Source of the DNA: Aequorivita aquimaris
GTDB taxonomy: Bacteria; Bacteroidota; Bacteroidia; Flavobacteriales; Flavobacteriaceae
Length of the DNA stretch: 46,154 nt
Direction of reading: 5' to 3'
NCBI RefSeq assembly: GCF_001573155.1
Contig: NZ_JRWG01000013.1
Location: 1-46,154 of the forward strand
Shown here: positions 28,051 through 37,195 of the stretch, piece after piece
Numbering within the stretch: position 1 is the first letter of the stretch
Layout of the letters: each line of letters begins with the position of its first letter
The notes under the pieces: generated by a model
Database searches by the model: none
What the model saw: only the letters and a program-made list of their open reading frames with translations
Told to the model about the DNA's origin: nothing
Translations under genes and position numbers: made by a program

Positions 28051-29379
28051 TCAACGCATCTTCCCCATAGCCTGCATCATCTTGCGTCCGCCGCCGCCTT
28101 GCATCATCTTCATCATCTTGCTCATTTGGTCGAACTGTTTTAGCAATTGGTTTACCTGCTGAACGCTGGTGCCGCTTCCTTTAGCGATTCGTTTTTTTCG
28201 GCTTCCGTTTATAATTGCCGGCTCGGTTCTTTCTTTTGGAGTCATTGAGTGGATAATGGCTTCAATTCCCTTAAAAGCATCGTCATCGATATCAACATCT
28301 TTCAAGGCTTTTCCTGCTCCGGGAATCATTCCCACCAAATCCTTCATGCTTCCCATTTTCTTAACCTGCTGAATTTGGTTTAGGAAATCGTCAAAACCGA
28401 ATTGGTTCTTCGCAATTTTCTTTTGAAGTTTTCTGGCTTCCTCTTCGTCAAACTGCTCCTGCGCACGTTCCACAAGCGAAACAACGTCGCCCATCCCTAA
28501 AATACGGTCGGCCATACGCGCGGGGTGAAACACATCAATGGCGTCCATCTTTTCACCGGTACCGATAAACTTGATAGGTTTATCTACAACACTCTTAATA
28601 GAGATGGCAGCACCACCACGGGTATCACCATCGAGTTTTGTGAGTACAACGCCGTCAAAATTCAATCTTTCGTTAAAGGTCTTTGCCGTGTTTACCGCAT
28701 CCTGTCCGGTCATCGCATCGACAACGAAAAGGGTTTCCTGTGGGTTGATGGCTTTATGGACGTTTGCAATTTCCGTCATCATCGCCTCGTCTATCGCAAG
28801 ACGACCGGCAGTATCCACAATTACGACATTAAAGCCATTTTGCTTGGCGTGGGCAATTGCGTTCTGTGCAATTTGGACCGGATTTTTATTTTCGGGTTCG
28901 CTGTAAACCTCAACGCCTATTTGGTCTCCCACAACGTGCAATTGGTTAATTGCCGCAGGACGGTATATATCACAGGCTACCAAAAGCGGTTTTTTTGTTT
29001 TTTTGGTTTTAAGATAATTGGCAAGTTTTCCAGAGAAAGTAGTTTTACCACTACCCTGCAATCCAGACATTAAAATTACCGTCGGGGAGCCACTTAAATT
29101 AATGCCAGCGGTTTCGCCACCCATCAGTTCGGTAAGTTCGTCCTTTACCAATTTCACCATCAATTGACCGGGCTGCAAGGTGGTAAGTACGTTTTGGCCC
29201 AGGGCCTTTTCCTTTACGGTATTGGTGAATTCCTTTGCGGTTTTAAAGTTGACGTCGGCATCTAAAAGGGCACGGCGCACTTCCTTTAAGGTTTCGGCTA
29301 CGTTTACTTCAGTAATGCTGCCGTGACCTTTCAGTACGTGCAGCGCTTTGTCCAGTTTATCGCTTAAATTATCGAACAT
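28051..29379 (-). CDS. ffh: Signal recognition particle protein Ffh
   Basis: 442 residues: N domain, GTPase G domain and Met-rich M domain. It binds 4.5S RNA and signal sequences for co-translational targeting. Visible motifs are G-L-Q-G-S-G-K-T-T near 108, D-T-A-G-R-L near 190, T-K-L-D-G-D-T-R-G-G near 245, and a C-terminal run M-S-K-M-M-K-M-M-Q-G-G-G-G with further methionines. A TACCTTTG element lies 26 bp upstream of the ATG. Confidence 0.97.
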   Translation of the reverse strand: MFDNLSDKLDKALHVLKGHGSITEVNVAETLKEVRRALLDADVNFKTAKEFTNTVKEKALGQNVLTTLQPGQLMVKLVKDELTELMGGETAGINLSGSPTVILMSGLQGSGKTTFSGKLANYLKTKKTKKPLLVACDIYRPAAINQLHVVGDQIGVEVYSEPENKNPVQIAQNAIAHAKQNGFNVVIVDTAGRLAIDEAMMTEIANVHKAINPQETLFVVDAMTGQDAVNTAKTFNERLNFDGVVLTKLDGDTRGGAAISIKSVVDKPIKFIGTGEKMDAIDVFHPARMADRILGMGDVVSLVERAQEQFDEEEARKLQKKIAKNQFGFDDFLNQIQQVKKMGSMKDLVGMIPGAGKALKDVDIDDDAFKGIEAIIHSMTPKERTEPAIINGSRKKRIAKGSGTSVQQVNQLLKQFDQMSKMMKMMQGGGGRKMMQAMGKMR

Positions 29380-29404
29380 ATTCTTGCTTTCTTTTTGAGA
29401 GTTG

Positions 29405-29412
29405 CAAAGGTA
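29405..29412 (-). promoter_or_regulatory. Candidate -7 element of ffh
   Basis: The minus-strand TACCTTTG matches TAnnTTTG and sits 25 bp before the ffh ATG. The -33 region falls inside the CAGTATT repeats and lacks a clean TTG. Confidence 0.45.
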
Positions 29413-29420
29413 AAAAAAAG

Positions 29421-29455
29421 TTGGCAGTATTCAGTTGCAGTATTCAGTATTCGGT
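29421..29455. repeat. CAGTATT-type degenerate repeats between ffh and nhaA
   Basis: GCAGTATTCA occurs twice (29424 on and 29437 on), with a further CAGTATTC partial copy. The motif is related in style to the CAGT-rich arms near the four-helix-bundle gene. No gene lies in 29413-29582. Confidence 0.6.
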
Positions 29456-29582
29456 ACCCTGCAATTCGTCATATAGTTTTCTGTAGATTTGCTGTCTCCG
29501 TTTTTTTTAAATGAAATTTTAAAAAACAAACAACAAAAAATATTTATACGGCTTTTGTATATTGCCAACTCGCAGAAAACTT

Positions 29583-30905
29583 ATGATAAAAGAAAAAATA
29601 CTCTCACCTTTTCAGAAATTCGTCAACCTTCAGAGCTCTACCGGTATATTGCTTTTGGCAACCACTATCATTGCACTGGTCTGGGCAAATTCGGCCTTTT
29701 CGGAGAGTTATCAATCTTTTTGGAAATATGAAATCGGCATTGTTACGGACAGCTTTGAACTGGTAAAACCTTTGATACTTTGGGTAAATGACGGATTGAT
29801 GTCTATTTTCTTTTTCTTAATCGGGCTGGAAATAAAACGCGAATTTTTAATCGGAGAGTTAAATTCCACCAAAAAGGTAATGTTTCCACTATTTGGAGCT
29901 TTGGGCGGCATTGCCCTGCCTGTAATTCTATACTTAGTCCTCAACCAAAATCCGGACACCCTAAAAGGTTGGGGAATACCCATGGCTACTGATATTGCCT
30001 TTGCCCTGGCTGTATTGAAAGTACTTGGAAACAGAGTTCCCACCAGTTTAAAAATCTTCCTCACCGCCTTTGCGATTGTGGACGATTTGGGGGCGGTGCT
30101 GGTAATTGCCATTTTTTACAGTGGAGAGCTAAATTTGGTCATGTTGGGCGGCGCCTTGGGGCTTCTGGCCCTCATTTACATTTTAAGCTATAGAGGTTTA
30201 TACTCCGAATTTGTAACCATTATTGCCGGATTTATCGTGTGGTTATTTTTTTTAAAAGCGGGCCTCCATCCTACCCTGGCGGGAATCCTAATGGCATTTG
30301 CGGTTCCGGTTCGTCAGAAAATAAGCACTGATGAATTTACCGACCAATTGGACAGTATTGTAAAAAACATAAAGGAAAGCACCATTCTGCAAAAACCCGT
30401 TCTTTCTGGCGAACAGCTCGAACTGATTGACGATTTGGAGGATTGGTCTGATAAGTACCGATCGCCGTTGCAGCATTTGGAACACAAACTGCACAACTGG
30501 GTGGCATATTTGGTGATCCCTATTTTCGCACTTGCCAATGCCGGAGTGGCCATCAACGGTGAAGGTGGGCTGGAAACGGCTTTGGTCGTGAACATTATGA
30601 TCTGTTTGATTTTGGGGAAAAGCATCGGGATTTCAACCGTTATCTTTGCGGCGCGGAAGTTAAAGCTAATAGAAGTGCCTTCAGATATTACAAACAGACA
30701 GATAATCGGGGTTTCATTTTTGGCGGGAATCGGATTTACTATGGCCATCTTTATTGCCGGTCTTGCCTTTAACAGTAGCCCGGAATATATAGATTCCGCT
30801 AAAATAGGAATCTTGATCGGCTCGTTTATTTCTGCCATTCTTGGATATGGAATCCTTCGTTTTAACTCAGTAAAAGGAAAGTTCGGCCCTGCTCCGAAAG
30901 CTTAA
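29583..30905 (+). CDS. nhaA: Na+/H+ antiporter NhaA
   Basis: 440 residues from ATG 29583. A TTG at 29562 would add seven residues. An inner-membrane exchanger with about 12 membrane segments that removes sodium in return for protons. Motifs are V-N-D-G-L-M-S-I-F-F-F-L-I-G-L-E-I-K near 75, W-G-I-P-M-A-T-D-I-A-F-A-L-A-V, and the ion-binding pair in A-I-V-D-D-L-G-A-V. A loop of about 50 residues (roughly 245-300) is longer than in E. coli NhaA, as in other Bacteroidota members. Confidence 0.95.
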   Translation: MIKEKILSPFQKFVNLQSSTGILLLATTIIALVWANSAFSESYQSFWKYEIGIVTDSFELVKPLILWVNDGLMSIFFFLIGLEIKREFLIGELNSTKKVMFPLFGALGGIALPVILYLVLNQNPDTLKGWGIPMATDIAFALAVLKVLGNRVPTSLKIFLTAFAIVDDLGAVLVIAIFYSGELNLVMLGGALGLLALIYILSYRGLYSEFVTIIAGFIVWLFFLKAGLHPTLAGILMAFAVPVRQKISTDEFTDQLDSIVKNIKESTILQKPVLSGEQLELIDDLEDWSDKYRSPLQHLEHKLHNWVAYLVIPIFALANAGVAINGEGGLETALVVNIMICLILGKSIGISTVIFAARKLKLIEVPSDITNRQIIGVSFLAGIGFTMAIFIAGLAFNSSPEYIDSAKIGILIGSFISAILGYGILRFNSVKGKFGPAPKA

Positions 30906-31131
30906 TAAAATCATTATTTAAATTATTTTAGGAAAGCCCTGTCTTCCCCGCGCCCTCCACTGCCACGATGCGATGTGGAGGGAAATTGATCATTTAAAAC
31001 AGTTTACTGGCCTTTCAAAACAATAATTGGTCATTCACCGCATAATCGAATATTTCCAAACCGTTTCGAATTAATTTCACTTCCTTAAACAGCTTTCACA
31101 ACCAAAATTTAAGCTATAATTCGAATTTATT
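30906..31131. other. Intergenic region with a GC-rich hairpin
   Basis: No gene is seen. CCCTCCAC at 30953-30960 and GTGGAGGG at 30975-30982 form an 8-bp GC-rich stem with a 14-nt loop about 50 bp after nhaA. There is no T run after it, so it may be a weak terminator or an mRNA end stabiliser. Confidence 0.5.
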
Positions 31132-32874
31132 ATGACGAAACCATTACTATTATGCAGCCTTTGCCTCCTTTTATTTTTCACCGAAAAAACTAGGGCACAA
31201 TCCTTTGAGGAAACCACTTTTGAAGATATTACCACCACGCCTTCGGCCTCGCGAAGCGCCAATTTTATTGATGTGAACGGCGATGGATGGGATGATATAT
31301 TTTTCACCAACGGACCCGCCGCGGGGCAAAACAATATGCTTTATTTAAACAATGGCGATGGCAGTTTTACCACCGTAAATGCAGACGATATTGTTTTAGA
31401 CAACGACCGCTCAGACGGTGCCAGCTTTGCCGATGTTGACAACGATGGCGATTTGGATGCCGTGGTGGTCACTTACGGCAGAAATGGTACGGGGAAGAAA
31501 AATTATTTCTACCGAAACAATGGCAACGGCACTTTTACATACGAACCCGATAATGCCATTGGAATTCCGTTGACCTATTCTGAAATGGCAAATTGGATAG
31601 ACCTCAACAACGATCAGTATTTGGATGCCTATATTACCAACAGTGTGGTTTCCACCCGAAATCTTTATTTTGAAAATCAGGGCAATGGCTCTTTTGAAGC
31701 GGTAACCGGTCTGTCAATTACCAGTGAAACGCTTGCTTCGCGCTCCATAAATTGGATAGATTACGACGGCGATGGCGACAGCGATTTGTTTATTGCGAAT
31801 GAAAACGATGCCAACAATTCCCTTTTCAGAAATGATGGACCTGATAATTTCACACAAATCACCAATCTGGCCATCACACAAAACGGAAGGAATTCCGCCG
31901 GCAGCTCGTGGGCCGATGTGGACAACGACGGCGATTTCGATCTTTTTGTGGCAAATTGGGACGGACAAAGCAACCAACTTTTTCTCAACGAAAATGGAAC
32001 TTTTGTAGAACAGACAAGTTCTGCCATTGCGCTCGAAATTGGAAGTTCATTTGGTTCCGCCTTTGCCGATGTTGATAACGATGGCGATTTGGATTTGTTG
32101 GTTTGCAACGCCTATTTTCCGGGCCAAATTACAAATTCACTCTTTATAAATGACGGAAACGGTGTTTTTACCAAGGACACTAACAGTGCGCTGGCAAACC
32201 ATCAGGGCAATACGTTTGGCTGTGCTTTCGGCGATTACAACAACGACGGGTGGCTGGACGTTATTTTGGCGAATACCTTAAATGAAAACCAGGCCAATTC
32301 TCTTTTCAAAAATACTGGCAGTGGAAACAATTGGATAAAGATTCGTTGTGTTGGCGATCCGTCCAACGGTTCTGCGGTGGGCGCCAAAGTGCGGGTTCGG
32401 GCGAACATTAATGGAAACGAAGTATGGCAAATCCGACAAATTGAAGCCGCCAGTGGCTATTGCAGCCAAAACAGTTTTACTAATCATTTTGGATTGGGCA
32501 ACGCTACAAATGTGTCTGAAATTAGGGTTGAATGGCCTTCGGGCACGGTGGAAACTTTTACCGATATTGAAGAAAACAACACCTATTTGGTCGTGGAAGG
32601 CAATGGCATTCAGTTGGGCACCACTACTCAAATTAAATATGGCTACGTAATTTATCCCGTGCCTGCAGAGGATATTTTGGTAGTAAATTTTCCAAAGGAT
32701 GATATAAATTCAAAAGTTGAGATTTTTGATTTAAATGCTAGAAAAGTAAAAGAAGGCACAAACAACAATGCAGTTTCCATTGAAATGGATATTAGTCATT
32801 TAAATGCGGGAACCTATATTTTGAAAATCACCAATAACAACCAAGTCACCTCACAAAAAATAATTATTAAATAG
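31132..32874 (+). CDS. Secreted FG-GAP/VCBS repeat protein with ASPIC/UnbV domain and T9SS sorting tail
   Basis: 580 residues. The signal peptide ends T-R-A-Q. There are at least seven FG-GAP-type repeats, each with an acidic D-x-D/N-x-D-G-x-x-D loop (for example D-V-D-N-D-G-D-L-D) that can bind calcium, between about 40 and 390. An ASPIC/UnbV region follows (V-G-A-K-V-R-V, then Q-I-R-Q-I-E-A-A-S-G-Y-C-S-Q, F-G-L-G, R-V-E-W-P-S-G). The end is a type A type IX sorting domain (Y-P-V-P-A-E-D-I-L, L-N-A-G-T-Y-I-L-K-I, K-I-I-I-K). It is therefore probably exported to the cell surface by the T9SS. The binding partner is unknown. Confidence 0.92.
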   Translation: MTKPLLLCSLCLLLFFTEKTRAQSFEETTFEDITTTPSASRSANFIDVNGDGWDDIFFTNGPAAGQNNMLYLNNGDGSFTTVNADDIVLDNDRSDGASFADVDNDGDLDAVVVTYGRNGTGKKNYFYRNNGNGTFTYEPDNAIGIPLTYSEMANWIDLNNDQYLDAYITNSVVSTRNLYFENQGNGSFEAVTGLSITSETLASRSINWIDYDGDGDSDLFIANENDANNSLFRNDGPDNFTQITNLAITQNGRNSAGSSWADVDNDGDFDLFVANWDGQSNQLFLNENGTFVEQTSSAIALEIGSSFGSAFADVDNDGDLDLLVCNAYFPGQITNSLFINDGNGVFTKDTNSALANHQGNTFGCAFGDYNNDGWLDVILANTLNENQANSLFKNTGSGNNWIKIRCVGDPSNGSAVGAKVRVRANINGNEVWQIRQIEAASGYCSQNSFTNHFGLGNATNVSEIRVEWPSGTVETFTDIEENNTYLVVEGNGIQLGTTTQIKYGYVIYPVPAEDILVVNFPKDDINSKVEIFDLNARKVKEGTNNNAVSIEMDISHLNAGTYILKITNNNQVTSQKIIIK

Positions 32875-32978
32875 AAACCTACTGTTCCTAAGTGTTGGTT
32901 TGTTAGTGAGCGTGTTGGATTTCCACTATGGAAATTCAGCACGTTTTGGTATCTTCACTTCACCAAAAACCAAAATTG

Positions 32979-33434
32979 ATGAAACTTTTACGCACAGATT
33001 CCAACAACCCAGATTTTGTTGAATTGGTAAAACAGCTGGACGCAGATCTTGCCATTCGCGATGGCGATGACCATGCGTTTTACGATCAATTCAATAAATT
33101 GGACGCTATAAAACACACTGTTGTGGCCTATAATGAAGCCAATCATGCAGTGGGTTGCGGTGCCATCAAGCAGTTTGAAACAGGAACTATGGAAGTAAAG
33201 CGAATGTTTGTTCCGCTTGAAGAACGCGGAAAAGGAATTGCGGGGGAAATTTTAAAAGAACTGGAAATCTGGGCAAAGGAATTGGGCAACGACAAATGTA
33301 TTTTAGAAACCGGAATAAAACAGCCGGAGGCCATTTCGCTATATAAAAAAAGTGGCTATAGATTTATTGATAATTATGGCCAATATGCCGGGGTGGAGAA
33401 CAGTGTTTGTTTTGAAAAGTTATTGAAACATTAA
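32979..33434 (+). CDS. GNAT family N-acetyltransferase
   Basis: 151 residues from ATG 32979. An upstream ATG at 32928 would add 17 residues outside the domain. The fold motifs are visible: V-G-C-G-A-I-K (strand 4), M-E-V-K-R-M-F-V then E-E-R-G-K-G-I-A-G-E-I-L (acetyl-CoA loop, R/Q-x-x-G-x-G/A), and E-A-I-S-L-Y-K-K-S-G-Y. The substrate cannot be inferred. It sits 4 bp before the permease gene, so both are likely one transcript. Confidence 0.88.
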   Translation: MKLLRTDSNNPDFVELVKQLDADLAIRDGDDHAFYDQFNKLDAIKHTVVAYNEANHAVGCGAIKQFETGTMEVKRMFVPLEERGKGIAGEILKELEIWAKELGNDKCILETGIKQPEAISLYKKSGYRFIDNYGQYAGVENSVCFEKLLKH

Positions 33435-33438
33435 AAGC

Positions 33439-34734
33439 ATGAAAAAATCCAAAGACGCCATAAAACTGAAAGACGCCGTTGCCATCGGTATCGGCGGGAT
33501 GGTGGGCGGAGGGATTTTTGCAGTTTTGGGGCTTGCGGTCTCGCTCTCCAAAGGCGGTACTCCCGTAGCATTTTTAATGGCAGGTATTATTGCCCTTTTT
33601 ACCGCATACAGCTACTCAAAGCTGTCGCTTGTCTTTCCCGACCGTGGCGGTACGGTTAAATTTGTAAACGAAGGTTTTGGTCGGGGTATTTTTAGCGGGG
33701 GAATCAATAATGTGCTCTGGGTGAGCTATATAATCATGCTTTCGCTTTATGCCAGCGCCTTTGGCTCGTATGCGCCCAACCTTGTTTCCATTACCGGGTC
33801 AAAAGCGATGGACACACATATTTTCGTATCGGGGGTTGTATTGTTGGCAACGCTGATAAACTACTATAGTCTAAAAGTGGTGGGCGAAATTGAAAGCCTT
33901 GCGGTTTTCGTAAAACTCTTTATTTTATTGGCTTTTACGGGGATTGGAATCTACGGCCTCTTTAGCAGCGCCAATATTGACCAACTAAATCCCGCCAATT
34001 GGGAAAGTCCGTTGCAACTACTTACGGGCGGGATGGTAATTTTTGTGGCCTATGAAGGTTTTGAGCTTATTGCCAATGCCGTTCCCGACCTAAAAAACCC
34101 AGAAAAAAATGTTGCGCGCGCCTATTTTATATCGGTTGGGTTTGTGGTTTTGCTATATATACTTATTGCCATGGTAACCGTCGGTTCCTTGAGTTTTGAT
34201 AAGATTGCAACCGCCAAGGATTACGTTTTGGCCGCGGCCTCCAAACCTATGATCGGGCAGATTGGTTTTACCGTAATGACTATTGCCGCACTTATTTCAA
34301 CCTTTTCTGCAATAAACGCAAGCCTGTATGGCGGGAGCCGGGTAAGCTATGAACTTGCCGAGGATGACGAACTGCCCCACGCCTTTACAGATCAGTTTTG
34401 GAACAAGCCCATTGGCCTATTAATTACCGTGGTGCTCACCCTGCTTACCGCCAATTTTTTAAACCTTGAGAGTATATCCACTTCGGGCAGTGCCGGCTTC
34501 CTGCTAATATTTGCCGTGGTAAATTATGTAAGTTTTAAAAAGGCCAAAAAGATAGATGCGAGCAAAACCATCAGTTTGATGGGCGCCATACTTTCAGCCG
34601 TTGCCTTTATAGTCCTGATAATCCAGCAATCTACCTCAAACTTATTGGGTGTGTCCATTTCGTTGGGAATCATCTGTATTTGCTTTGTTATGGAGTGGAT
34701 TTACAAAAGGAAAATTTCAAATAAGGATTCATAA
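33439..34734 (+). CDS. APC family amino acid permease
   Basis: 431 residues with about 12 membrane helices. The first helix carries the unwound substrate-binding motif G-I-G-G-M-V-G-G-G-I-F, typical of APC transporters. Y-E-G-F-E-L-I-A-N-A lies in helix 6 and S-A-I-N-A-S-L-Y-G-G-S-R in helix 8. The likely role is uptake or exchange of an amino acid or related compound at the inner membrane. Context offers no more than the adjacent acetyltransferase. Confidence 0.92.
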   Translation: MKKSKDAIKLKDAVAIGIGGMVGGGIFAVLGLAVSLSKGGTPVAFLMAGIIALFTAYSYSKLSLVFPDRGGTVKFVNEGFGRGIFSGGINNVLWVSYIIMLSLYASAFGSYAPNLVSITGSKAMDTHIFVSGVVLLATLINYYSLKVVGEIESLAVFVKLFILLAFTGIGIYGLFSSANIDQLNPANWESPLQLLTGGMVIFVAYEGFELIANAVPDLKNPEKNVARAYFISVGFVVLLYILIAMVTVGSLSFDKIATAKDYVLAAASKPMIGQIGFTVMTIAALISTFSAINASLYGGSRVSYELAEDDELPHAFTDQFWNKPIGLLITVVLTLLTANFLNLESISTSGSAGFLLIFAVVNYVSFKKAKKIDASKTISLMGAILSAVAFIVLIIQQSTSNLLGVSISLGIICICFVMEWIYKRKISNKDS

Positions 34735-34758
34735 AATTTCATTTTTATAAAAAATTTC

Positions 34759-34789
34759 TTTGTGCTTTTATTCTTTAATCGTAATATTG
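34759..34789 (+). promoter_or_regulatory. Promoter of the arsenic operon
   Basis: TTTG (34759-34762), then exactly 19 bp, then TAATATTG (34782-34789), one mismatch to TAnnTTTG. It lies 21 bp before the arsR start. Confidence 0.7.
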
Positions 34790-34809
34790 CAATGAACTTA
34801 TATAGCAAT
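34786..34809. promoter_or_regulatory. Candidate ArsR operator
   Basis: The inverted repeat ATTGC ... GCAAT (34786-34790 and 34805-34809) has a 14-bp centre. It covers the end of the -7 element and the transcription start, where a repressor would block initiation. This is a position-based inference, and the repeat is short. Confidence 0.4.
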
Positions 34810-34810
34810 T

Positions 34811-35140
34811 ATGGGAATCACAAAAACTGAAATATTTACCGAGCAACAAAATGAAATTGCAACCTTTGCCAAAGCTTTTGGGCACCCGGCGCGCGTGGCC
34901 ATTCTTCAGCATTTATTCAAAATAAACGCTTGTATCTGTGGCGATTTGGTGGAAGAAATCGGTTTGGCGCAACCTACAATTTCACAACATTTAAAGGAAC
35001 TAAAAAACCTCGGCCTAATTAAAGGAAGTATTGAGGGCACTAGCATTTGCTATTGCATAGCTACAGAAAATTGGATCAAAATGAAGAAAGTAATGATGCA
35101 GTTTTTGGATCAGGATATTTCCAATGAAAGCTGTTGCTAA
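34811..35140 (+). CDS. arsR: ArsR family arsenic-responsive repressor
   Basis: 109 residues, winged helix. F-G-H-P-A-R-V-A-I-L-Q-H-L precedes the sensor helix, whose I-N-A-C-I-C-G-D-L-V (C41, C43) corresponds to the E-L-C-V-C-D-L metal site of classical ArsR. Recognition helix: A-Q-P-T-I-S-Q-H-L-K-E-L. Extra cysteines C80, C82 and the final pair C108-C109 could add As(III) ligands. First gene of the operon arsR-arsM-arsN1-arsC-acr3, behind its own promoter and possible operator. Presumed to derepress on arsenite binding. Confidence 0.93.
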   Translation: MGITKTEIFTEQQNEIATFAKAFGHPARVAILQHLFKINACICGDLVEEIGLAQPTISQHLKELKNLGLIKGSIEGTSICYCIATENWIKMKKVMMQFLDQDISNESCC

Positions 35141-35182
35141 AAAAGTTTAAACTGAAACACAAACCAAAAATTTCAAAAAAAA

Positions 35183-36070
35183 ATGAAAAACGAACAAGAA
35201 TTAAAAGATATCGTAAAAGACCGATACGCCAAAATAGCCGAACAGGGCAAGGCTGAAAACGCTGCCTCCTGCTGCGGTGCAACAACGCCTTCAAATAAGG
35301 TTTATAATATAATGATGGATGACTACTCAGAAACGGGCGGTTATGTAGAGGATGCAGATTTAGGGTTGGGCTGTGGCCTTCCTACGCAATTCGCGAAAAT
35401 CAAAAAAGGCGATACCGTTATCGATTTAGGTTCGGGCGCGGGTAATGATTGCTTCGTGGCAAGACACGAAACGGGGGCCGAAGGCAAAGTTATCGGAATC
35501 GATTTTACGCCGATAATGATAGAAAAAGCCCGTGCAAACGCGGAGAAATTGGGCTTTAATAATGTGGAATTCCGTGAAGGAGATATAGATGCGATGCCAG
35601 TAAGTAACAACGTTGCGGACGTAATAGTGAGCAATTGTGTTTTAAACTTGGTACCGAACAAACAAAAGGTAATCGGCGAGATTTTCAGGGTATTGAAACC
35701 GGGCGGGCATTTTAGTATTTCCGATATCGTTTTGGTTGGAAACCTTCCAGATGCCCTTAAAGAAGACGTCGAAATGTATGCCGGCTGCGTGGCGGGAGCA
35801 ATCCAAAAAACGGAATACTTACAATTTATAGAAGATGCGGGGTTTCAGAATATTCAAATTCAAAAGGAAAAACCGATCGTAATCCCGAATGATATTCTTG
35901 AAAAGTATCTTTCCGAGGAAGAAGTGAAAACCTTCAACAATGCAGGAACAGGTATTTTCAGTGTTACAGTCTATGCTGAAAAACCGGGAACAAAGCCTGA
36001 AAAACCGAAAAGACAATTGGCTGAAATAAATGATGAGCCCTGCTGCTCCCCGGACGGTAATTGTTGCTAG
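35183..36070 (+). CDS. arsM: Arsenite S-adenosylmethionine methyltransferase
   Basis: 295 residues, class I methyltransferase. SAM motif I is V-I-D-L-G-S-G-A-G-N-D near 79-89. The three conserved arsenic-binding cysteines of ArsM are present: C64 (G-L-G-C-G-L-P), C152 (S-N-C-V-L-N) and C202 (A-G-C-V-A-G). Extra pairs lie at the N-terminus (S-C-C-G, 30-31) and the C-terminus (E-P-C-C and N-C-C). It methylates As(III) to mono-, di- and trimethyl forms. It lies 42 bp after arsR and is followed after one base by the acetyltransferase gene. Confidence 0.96.
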   Translation: MKNEQELKDIVKDRYAKIAEQGKAENAASCCGATTPSNKVYNIMMDDYSETGGYVEDADLGLGCGLPTQFAKIKKGDTVIDLGSGAGNDCFVARHETGAEGKVIGIDFTPIMIEKARANAEKLGFNNVEFREGDIDAMPVSNNVADVIVSNCVLNLVPNKQKVIGEIFRVLKPGGHFSISDIVLVGNLPDALKEDVEMYAGCVAGAIQKTEYLQFIEDAGFQNIQIQKEKPIVIPNDILEKYLSEEEVKTFNNAGTGIFSVTVYAEKPGTKPEKPKRQLAEINDEPCCSPDGNCC

Positions 36071-36071
36071 T

Positions 36072-36560
36072 ATGAATCTGATTGAAATTTCAGAAGAAAA
36101 CTATCCCGAAGTCGCCCGAATTTATGGCGAAGGCCTGCAAACAGGCACTGCAACTTTTGAAACCACCATCCCCAGTTGGGAAAAATGGGACAGCGGGCAT
36201 CTTCCCTTTGGAAGAATAATCGCAGTTGAAGATAACAACTATTTGGGTTGGGCCGCCCTCTCCCCTGTTTCCAGTCGCTGTGTTTACGGTGGCGTTGCCG
36301 AAGTGAGCGTATATGTTGCGGAAACGGCAAGAGGAAAGGGTGCAGGAGCATTTATTCTGAAGAATTTAATAGAAATTAGTGAGGCCAACAATATCTGGAC
36401 GTTGCAATCGGGAATATTCCGTGACAATGTAGCCAGCCATAAATTGCATATAAAATGTGGCTTCCGCGAAGTAGGCTACAAAGAAAAAGTAGGTCAACTT
36501 CGCGGTGTCTGGAAAGACAATGTGCTTTTGGAGCGACGCAGTAAAATAGTAGGTGTATAA
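36072..36560 (+). CDS. arsN1: GNAT acetyltransferase, ArsN1-like (arsinothricin/phosphinothricin type)
   Basis: 162 residues from ATG 36072, one base after the arsM stop. The frame also runs back into arsM, but that part is shadow. It matches the phosphinothricin acetyltransferase pattern: I-Y-G-E-G-L-Q-T-G-T-A-T-F-E, W-A-A-L-S-P-V-S-S-R, V-A-E-V-S-V-Y-V, A-R-G-K-G-A-G, S-H-K-L-H-I-K-C-G-F and L-R-G-V-W-K-D-N-V-L-L-E-R. ArsN1 members acetylate arsinothricin and its phosphorus analogue. The position between arsM and acr3 supports that reading. The generic family call is firm, the substrate is inference. Confidence 0.8.
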   Translation: MNLIEISEENYPEVARIYGEGLQTGTATFETTIPSWEKWDSGHLPFGRIIAVEDNNYLGWAALSPVSSRCVYGGVAEVSVYVAETARGKGAGAFILKNLIEISEANNIWTLQSGIFRDNVASHKLHIKCGFREVGYKEKVGQLRGVWKDNVLLERRSKIVGV

Positions 36561-36574
36561 TACACACAAATAAA

Positions 36575-37192
36575 ATGAAGTTATTAAAACCTATCCAAGA
36601 ATATATAGAAACCTTAGGCACAACAAGTCTTTCCGAAGAAAGAAAAACCGTTCTGCAACCTCTTATTGATTATATAAATTCAAAAAAGAAGGAAGAAAAA
36701 CCAATCCAGCTTAACTTCATCTGCACACACAACTCCCGCAGAAGCCATTTGGCGCAGATTTGGGCGCAGACCATGGCGGAATACTTCGGAATAAAAAGTA
36801 TTAAGTGCTATTCCGGCGGAACGGAAGCTACAGCCGTTTACCCAATGGTGGTGGAGACTTTGGAAAACACGGGCTTTGAAATTTCGAAAGAAGGAGATAG
36901 CAAAAACCCTGTTTATAGCATAAAATATGCTTTGGAAAAATCGCCGATTATTGCTTTTTCAAAGAAATATGATGACGAGGCTAACCCCGCAGCAGATTTT
37001 GCCGCAATTATGACCTGTTCCCAGGCAGATGAAGGCTGTCCTTTTGTGGCTGGTTCGGAAAAACGGATTGCAATAATGTACGAAGACCCAAAAATCTCGG
37101 ACGGTACACCTCAGCAAAAAGAAGTGTATTTGGAACGCAGTATCCAGATCGCGACCGAGATGAAATTTATTTTTTCACAAATCATTTCATAA
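36575..37192 (+). CDS. ArsC-like low-molecular-weight phosphatase-fold protein (probable arsenate reductase)
   Basis: 205 residues. The P-loop C50-T-H-N-S-R-R56-S is the CX5R(S) signature of LMW phosphatases and of thioredoxin-type arsenate reductases, followed by H-L-A-Q-I-W-A. An N-terminal helical extension of about 45 residues precedes it, a form common in Bacteroidota beside acr3. A later cysteine pair region (M-T-C-S-Q-A-D-E-G-C-P) could supply the resolving thiols. The likely reaction is As(V) to As(III), feeding ArsM and Acr3. Confidence 0.85.
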   Translation: MKLLKPIQEYIETLGTTSLSEERKTVLQPLIDYINSKKKEEKPIQLNFICTHNSRRSHLAQIWAQTMAEYFGIKSIKCYSGGTEATAVYPMVVETLENTGFEISKEGDSKNPVYSIKYALEKSPIIAFSKKYDDEANPAADFAAIMTCSQADEGCPFVAGSEKRIAIMYEDPKISDGTPQQKEVYLERSIQIATEMKFIFSQIIS

Positions 37193-37195
37193 AAA

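Noticed and set aside
28525-29073. 182-codon plus-strand frame inside ffh
   Set aside because: Antisense shadow of a conserved GTPase gene.
30953-30982. Rho-independent terminator of nhaA
   Set aside because: A good GC stem, but no T run follows on either strand, so it is kept only as a hairpin.
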